Shown: piece by piece, positions 58,371-64,000 of the stretch
Layout of the letters: each line of letters starts with the position of its first letter
Numbering within the stretch: position 1 is the first letter of the stretch
The notes under the pieces: model-generated
The model's input: only the letters and a program-made list of their open reading frames with translations
What the model was told of the DNA's origin: nothing
Databases searched by the model: none
Assembly (NCBI GenBank): GCA_021904315.1
Contig: CM038908.1
Location: forward strand, 27,362,501-27,426,500
Reading direction: 5' to 3'
Origin: Sphagnum magellanicum
Taxonomy: Eukaryota > Streptophyta > Sphagnopsida > Sphagnales > Sphagnaceae
DNA: 64,000 nt
Translations under genes and position numbers: made by a program

Positions 58371-61365
58371 TCTGCAAAGGGGGCAATGTGCAATTCTAGT
58401 GACATATATGGCTTGATGAACAATCAAAAGCTTTGGGAGGATGCATCCTACCCCACCACAAAGGTAATTGATAAGTTGTACTTAGTCATTACACTTTGTG
58501 TTAGAATTTGTTACAATTGTCCAAGGGAGGTTAGTAGTTAGTACCAGTGTTGGCCAGTTATTGCTTTTTCAAAATAACCATTGGGTAGATTTTTTTTTGA
58601 GACCCACAATGTGTTACCATTATCAAAAACAAATCGAGTAATAACCATCCGTTAGCCTACTGGTTATACACTGGTTATAGGGTTGAGTGTTAGCCTCTAG
58701 GTAGGTCCAAAATTAATATTAGAGGCCACAAGACCATACTGGAAATGGGGTCTAGGGCTCCTGGAAAAAAAGCACTATATCATGTATGTGATAGTACCAG
58801 CCTTCAAAATTCACAAAGAATTAATTTGTATACCTGGTCCACCTGAATTAGAAGAAGAATGAATTGTGGGTTTTGTGCTAGGATCTTACTTAACAACATC
58901 CTGCCAATGCCAACCCATTGGGTGGTTGCCTTCATGTTTGCATTTTGCGTAAATCACTCTTGCATCTATGGCCTGCAGAATTTTACAGGTTGGAATCCAG
59001 TAGCAAGCTAAGAGCATCTGCACCTCACACCGGCAAACACCCTTTTTCATTAAATCTTGCAGCAAGATGGCGCAAATCCTGCTGCTCTCCAATGATATTA
59101 ATGGACCATTTTGCAGCGGTCATTTTAACCCCGTTTAAAAGCTTGTTTCTACTATGGATTCGGACAGTCAGTATTACTCGTCCAGATGTAAAAACATAAA
59201 TGGTCTCTGAGTGTTTAAAGGGACTTTTATGACGTTCGTGGGTGGGGACAGTGATCACTAAACAGTATTATATTCTAAAATAAAGGAGTTGTTTACAGTT
59301 TTGGGGTGGAGATGCTCAAGTGCAAAGCCACACCCCTTCACAACAAGCGCGTAATTTGAGCTCGATGTTTTACTACAGAGAACTGCTCTCATTTAACCCA
59401 AATGTGCATCATTTTCTGTGTCCAGGTTCTGAGCCAGGAGGCTGCTCTTGAGAAGGTCCCTTCTGCAAAGCTCCCCAAAACAGAGCCAGACCCAAGGTAC
59501 AATTTGGTTAGGTGTTGTGAAGCTTTTTGCCTGCAAGTGATCAGATGATGATAAGAGGCAGTAATCACTGGTGACACAGAGTTGTGTTTTGATGGATGCT
59601 GTTTTCGGACAATTTGATTGTGAACTCTTTCATGCCATTTTGTCTCCATTTATATGTATGGTACATCCTAGGCCTTACAACAATGATCTCTCCTGTCAAT
59701 TGCTGACTCTCCCATTTATGCCAATCCCCTTATTACTGTGAACCTGGACGCTGAAATTGGGTGGCTACACTTGATGATGTTGGTACTACATTCACTTTGC
59801 CTTGGCCTTTTCCTTTTCAGTTGATGTTTTGCTTCTTTGTAAGCCATGCAATCTCATGTACAACTAAGTTGTCTCCATGTGGGTTGTCGAGCATGGCATT
59901 GCAATTTCTCTTATGTACTTACTTGCTTGCGTCTTTACTTTGGCAAATTTCCATGCAGTCTGTGTAACCTTAATGTGCCCTGCACAAATGTGTAGGACTT
60001 GGTTGAAATCAAGCAATTCAAAGGAATATCTGGCTAATCAATTGAGGCCTACGGCTAGCGCTGATGGTGTAGTCATCAGATGGTAGACTATTTTTGTGGC
60101 CTTGACCCTGGATCAGCATTTTTTTGGGTGCAAAATCTTGTCAAAATGCAAAAACAAAATAAAAGAGAATATTCTATCACAATATCTTTTTTTCTGAGAA
60201 ACAATATCACCAAACTTCGAATTGAATTTTTTTAAATTGCTTTTGGCGACTATTAATTAGTTTTTTTTTTGGCTAATTAGAGAGGCTTTTAAAACTTGTT
60301 GCCATTTAATGCTAAATTCATCTTGGGATGCTAGCCAATGATGCAACATCAGAAAATCGAAAAATATTATGTCACTGCCCTAGCTGTTTGTTCACAGTTT
60401 TGTTACATGGTGCCCGATTCTACAAATCGCTAGAAATTTGATATAACCCAAGGTCATGGGCAGTGCATTTTTATTTTTTCAAATTTGTGACATAGGTGGG
60501 TTGGTGATCATGCACAGGAGGAGCACTCAGCCAAATTTGGCTACACACAGGGAGGGCAGTAGCAAAGTTTAGGATTCAATAGCTTCAAATTATTGTCTAA
60601 GTATGGTGACTTCAAAAAATAAACAAGTCCTCATAATGTAGCAACAGAGGGCCAGTTTTTTCACAAAAAAGCCTCTGTACTTGGGGCAAGGCCCTTTTTT
60701 TGTTGCAAAATTTCGCCCAAAAAAAACCACTTGGATACAAACAATTTGTGACATGGTGCCATGACCAAAATGCATAGAAAATAAAGAAGATGACAAGTAG
60801 CAAGTCATATTGCTGATTCTTTCATATGCCTCCCCATCTGTTCCAAACTCCTTAAATGTTGTCAGGTTAGCAGTAACCCCTGGCTTCTTATTGGAATGGA
60901 AATCACAAAGTGGATGCAATTCATTAGTCTCCATTCATTAGATCAGTGAATTCATTATTTTTCAACTAGTTCCTCTTTGTTAAGACTAGTGAATTTATTA
61001 TTTTTTAACTAGTCTTGGTTTATTATGATCAATCAATTCACTCAAATTTAATAAAATCATTTAGCTTATAAGGACATCATGTAGTGATGGTTTTATAGTC
61101 CTGACAATATAATTCCTAACAAAAACAAGAGCCATTTCCATGGTGTAATTAATGATCTAATCATAACAAATTTTTAGCATGACCAAGAAACTCACAATCT
61201 ACATACCTACTGGAGTTATTTAAAGCACTTGGGAAGAAGTTTCCTGGTAATTGGAGGGCGCCTTATATCTATGAATACTACTCGTCAAATAGAGGAGAAA
61301 TATCACACCTGCTCCTTAAAAGTGGGAGGAACCTTGAACTGCATTTTCATTTGAGTTTAAAGGTT

Positions 61366-62612
61366 TAATAGGTACCCAAACTTTTACAGTTTCATTAAAC
61401 CTTTAAACTTCATACAACTGCATTTTTGAATATGGTCTTTTGTTTGGACTTTGGTCCTTTCTTTTTTCTTCTCTTGTTCCCTTGTCGGGTGTTTTTCCTT
61501 CATTCATTTATTTAAACTTACATGAAGGTGTAAGGTCTCTCCCACTTCTCCCTAAGTAAGGTAAGATCACTCTCATTTTGAAGGAGTAAGTGTAAGAACC
61601 TTTCCCCTCTACCATGTTTAGGTTCCTGATGACAGTAGCCTTGAGCTTTGTGATGGGTGAAGTGGGGACATTTGCAAAATGGGTGGGCTGGAGTTAGCTA
61701 TACCATCATCCTAGGTCCCAAGAATGCCCCCACCCTCTCTGGCTCTACCTTACACATAGCAAGCCAGGCCCAGATGGCAATGTGCATGATTATCTATCAC
61801 ATTTTATTAGGGCCAGGGCACAAAAGTTCACTGTCAAATGATCAGTAATTAGCAAGCTTCCAAAAACCTGATAAAAACAGTAGTAGGTAACATGTAAGCA
61901 TATCATTTTCCCACCTGAGAGACTTAAAGGGTGTGCATATATTAGAGTTATCTGTAAAGTCAGGCGATTAGGGGGCGAGAACGGCCAGTTTCGGCATGAT
62001 ACGGCATAAATTTTTTACAAAAGGAAATAACTGGGACCCAAACTAGTTTTTCCACCACTTTTGGTGGTAAACTGAGTTTCATCCTGTGTTTCTTTTTTCC
62101 TGAGCGCCTGCACTACTCTTACATATATTTTCACTGCTGAGACATGTACAACTACTATAATTACTCTCCAATCTTGTGCATTAAATGCTGAGTTTCAGCA
62201 TTTCATACTCAGATTTAATAAAAATTCCTCACTTTGCGGATACCACTGAAAGAGGGAATAGGGGGGCGAAAGCAGCAGAGATAGGGGGTGAAACAGAGGG
62301 TGACTTTAGGGATAACTCTATTGCATCTCATAGTCGATACTGGCATGATCAGATACGTTGGACTTATTTACGACTTTAGGAAACTTGGTTAGAGTTCACA
62401 CACCAGTTACTCCGGAAATGCCATGAGCATCACACTCTACAAAGAACATTAGGGCTAGCTGAACATCTTCTCTTGGGAGATGGTTGGCACTGGGCTCTAT
62501 ATGCCGCTGCCCCAATTGCAGTGGTTTACATTTCAGTGCTGTACAATGTGACCTGGGAGTTGGTGCCTTAATTTTTTTTTGAATGAAACTGTAAAAGTTT
62601 GGGTACCCATTA
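61366..62612. repeat. 31-bp inverted repeat, arms 1.2 kb apart
   Basis: The arms are 61,366-61,396 and 62,582-62,612 and match at about 30 of 31 positions once one is reverse-complemented; the shared core is GGTACCCAAACTTTTACAG. Similarity stops abruptly on both sides. The enclosed 1.2 kb has no transposase-like frame. Confidence 0.65.
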
Positions 62613-62620
62613 TGATTATC

Positions 62621-62903
62621 GTGGTGCCTTGGCAGATTTGGCACCCGAATGTTGAATAATTAATTTAACTTAAGTCTTTTGATTTGGCTCTTGAGTTTTT
62701 AATTCTAAAAGTTTTGATCATAAAGAATAAAGTTATTGTAAGGTATAAATATTTTAAATTGATTTCAATGGTCAGATGAACCTTTATTTAATATCTCCTT
62801 TCAACACAACCAGAATTTAAACTCTTACACATTAAGCAACTTTTTCACAAATTTGGCAGATTAAAAAATAAATAAATTTATGTCAAAGCCGCCAAGGTAC
62901 TAC
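62621..62903. mobile_element. MITE-like element with CCTTGGC inverted ends
   Basis: The left end GTGGTGCCTTGGCAGATTTG and the right end, on the other strand GTAGTACCTTGGCGGCTTTG, form imperfect inverted repeats of about 22 bp around a 240-bp AT-rich core. It shares its ends with the element at 2,121-2,310. It abuts the right arm of the 31-bp inverted repeat. Confidence 0.5.
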
Positions 62904-63215
62904 CAATATTATCCATTCTCATGCAAATAGGAGGACATTAAATCAGCAAACGGGTCCTTTTGTGTGCTTCTTTTTTTCTTGTCTGCCCTTTGCCCAATCC
63001 ATCTTTTTAAGAGAAAGATGAATGATGCCCAGACACAAAATTTGGGCTTTGTTATGCACACTTTGGCTGTGTGATGAACATCTAGGAGAAAATCTGGCAA
63101 TCTATCACCAAAAAAATACAGAAAAATATACAGCTTTACAAAGGAAATTATTAAAATGAGCTCAAATTCACCTAAAAAACCTTCATGACAAGGCAAATAA
63201 GATTAGGTCCACTTG

Positions 63216-63253
63216 CCCTAAACCCTAAAACCCTAAACCTAAACCCTGAACCA
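63216..63253 (+). repeat. Short interstitial telomeric tract (CCCTAAA)n
   Basis: CCCTAAACCCTAAAACCCTA, then further degenerate units, about five in all. A two-unit tract is also at 57,992-58,006. The unit is that of most plant telomeres. Confidence 0.75.
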
Positions 63254-64000
63254 TATATTGACTTGTACATTGTACTTTGAAAAAAAATACAGCCTCTAAA
63301 TAGGATGATAATGGGTTTGGACTTGTATATTTACAGTGAATGCCGTGATCTCAAAATGACCAAATAAATTATATGACAGCTTCTGATTGGCCAGGAAAAA
63401 TGATCGGTCCAGTGGTGTCATTTAAATAGTCTCTCATTTTTTATTGTCCAATTTTTCATTTTTATGGGCAAGGCTGGGGAAACAATTAACACTCTATTAA
63501 AAATTAACAATGCTTTTGGCCATTGTCTCAGCATTGTACTTTGGTCCTCCCGTTGTGTTCCTCCCAATTCCTTAACACTCTATGTGAGATGTAAGAAACT
63601 CACGATTGAGGCCTAAATAAGCGGTGTAGGTGCGCCTGCTCTAAAGTACTCAAATTGCGTGACATCCCTTGCATTAACTAAGGGGGTTCATTGCCCTTCG
63701 GGTTTAGGGTTCAATGCTTACATACTTTGAATGCCATCAAAACAAGACTTTAGTAAAATAATTAAGACATGTAACATGTTGCCAAAATAAATTCTCATTT
63801 TTCTTCAAAGTTATGTGGCCAGTTATTCATAATGTTGTTATGATTTGTGTCACCAGACAAGCATCATCTTCTTACAAATTGAAGTTTTCAGTGTTTTGTT
63901 TTTTTAGGAAATTTTGTTTGTAACCAAAATGGCTATCATCCATAGAAAGATATAGAAAAAGTGATAATCATCATTTGAAATATTTAGCCAAATCTAGCTA

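Larger units (their letters stand above)
54090..64000. other. Gene-poor right end of the window
   Basis: No gene is supported. The ORFs (for example 56,231-56,608 and 62,909-63,196, both - strand) lack domain motifs. The stretch holds the minisatellites, MITE-like element, inverted repeat and telomeric tract listed separately, and copies of the dispersed GCCAAAT repeat at about 60,120-60,750 and 63,925-64,000, the last running off the end. Confidence 0.5.

Noticed and set aside
1-64000. tRNA, rRNA, microRNA hairpins and CRISPR-like arrays
   Set aside because: No tRNA B-box/cloverleaf, rRNA-like stretch or regularly spaced repeat-spacer array was recognised by eye; a tRNAscan or Infernal run would be decisive.

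Overview
The window is nuclear DNA of a land plant. The evidence is short GT-AG introns, a LONGIFOLIA/TRM gene, an IDN2/FDM-type XH domain, Arabidopsis-type CCCTAAA repeats, and decayed plant Ty1/Copia, hAT and PIF/Harbinger elements. It is AT-rich and gene-poor: four protein-coding loci in 64 kb. The sequence does not fix the species. The gene spacing and the hAT type would suit a moss, fern or other seed-free plant, but that is a weak inference.

Layout. (1) Bases 1-604 hold the 3' end of an IDN2/FDM-like gene on the + strand, running in from the left. (2) 605-5,000 is repeat DNA, including an 11-bp minisatellite organised into 44-bp higher-order units and a small inverted-repeat element. 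(3) 6,385-8,307 is gene A (+), an intron-free 640-aa protein of a family I do not recognise. (4) 8,308-18,100 is a long spacer with a decayed PIF/Harbinger transposon at about 11.8-13.3 kb and a 127-bp tandem duplication at 17.3-17.6 kb. (5) 18,220-19,914 is gene B (-), a diverged paralogue of gene A; the two face tail to tail. A TATA-like box for B lies at 20,921-20,930. (6) 21-29 kb is repeat-rich and contains a fossil Ty1/Copia retrotransposon on the - strand. (7) 32,577-38,553 is a complete six-exon LONGIFOLIA/TRM1-2-like gene (-) encoding 1,621 aa, with a 17-nt microexon, a NAGNAG acceptor and a probable leader of about 1.9 kb. (8) 40.5-64 kb has no gene I can support. It holds a hAT transposase relic (52.3-54.1 kb), minisatellites, a dispersed repeat family seen elsewhere in the window, small inverted-repeat elements and a short interstitial telomeric tract.

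The genes do not form a pathway. The LONGIFOLIA-like protein should act at cortical microtubules in cell elongation, and the XH gene in RNA-directed DNA methylation. The A/B pair is the least understood part: a two-member family with ankyrin-like N-terminal helices and a conserved, probably beta-rich C-terminal half. It is the best candidate here for undescribed biology.
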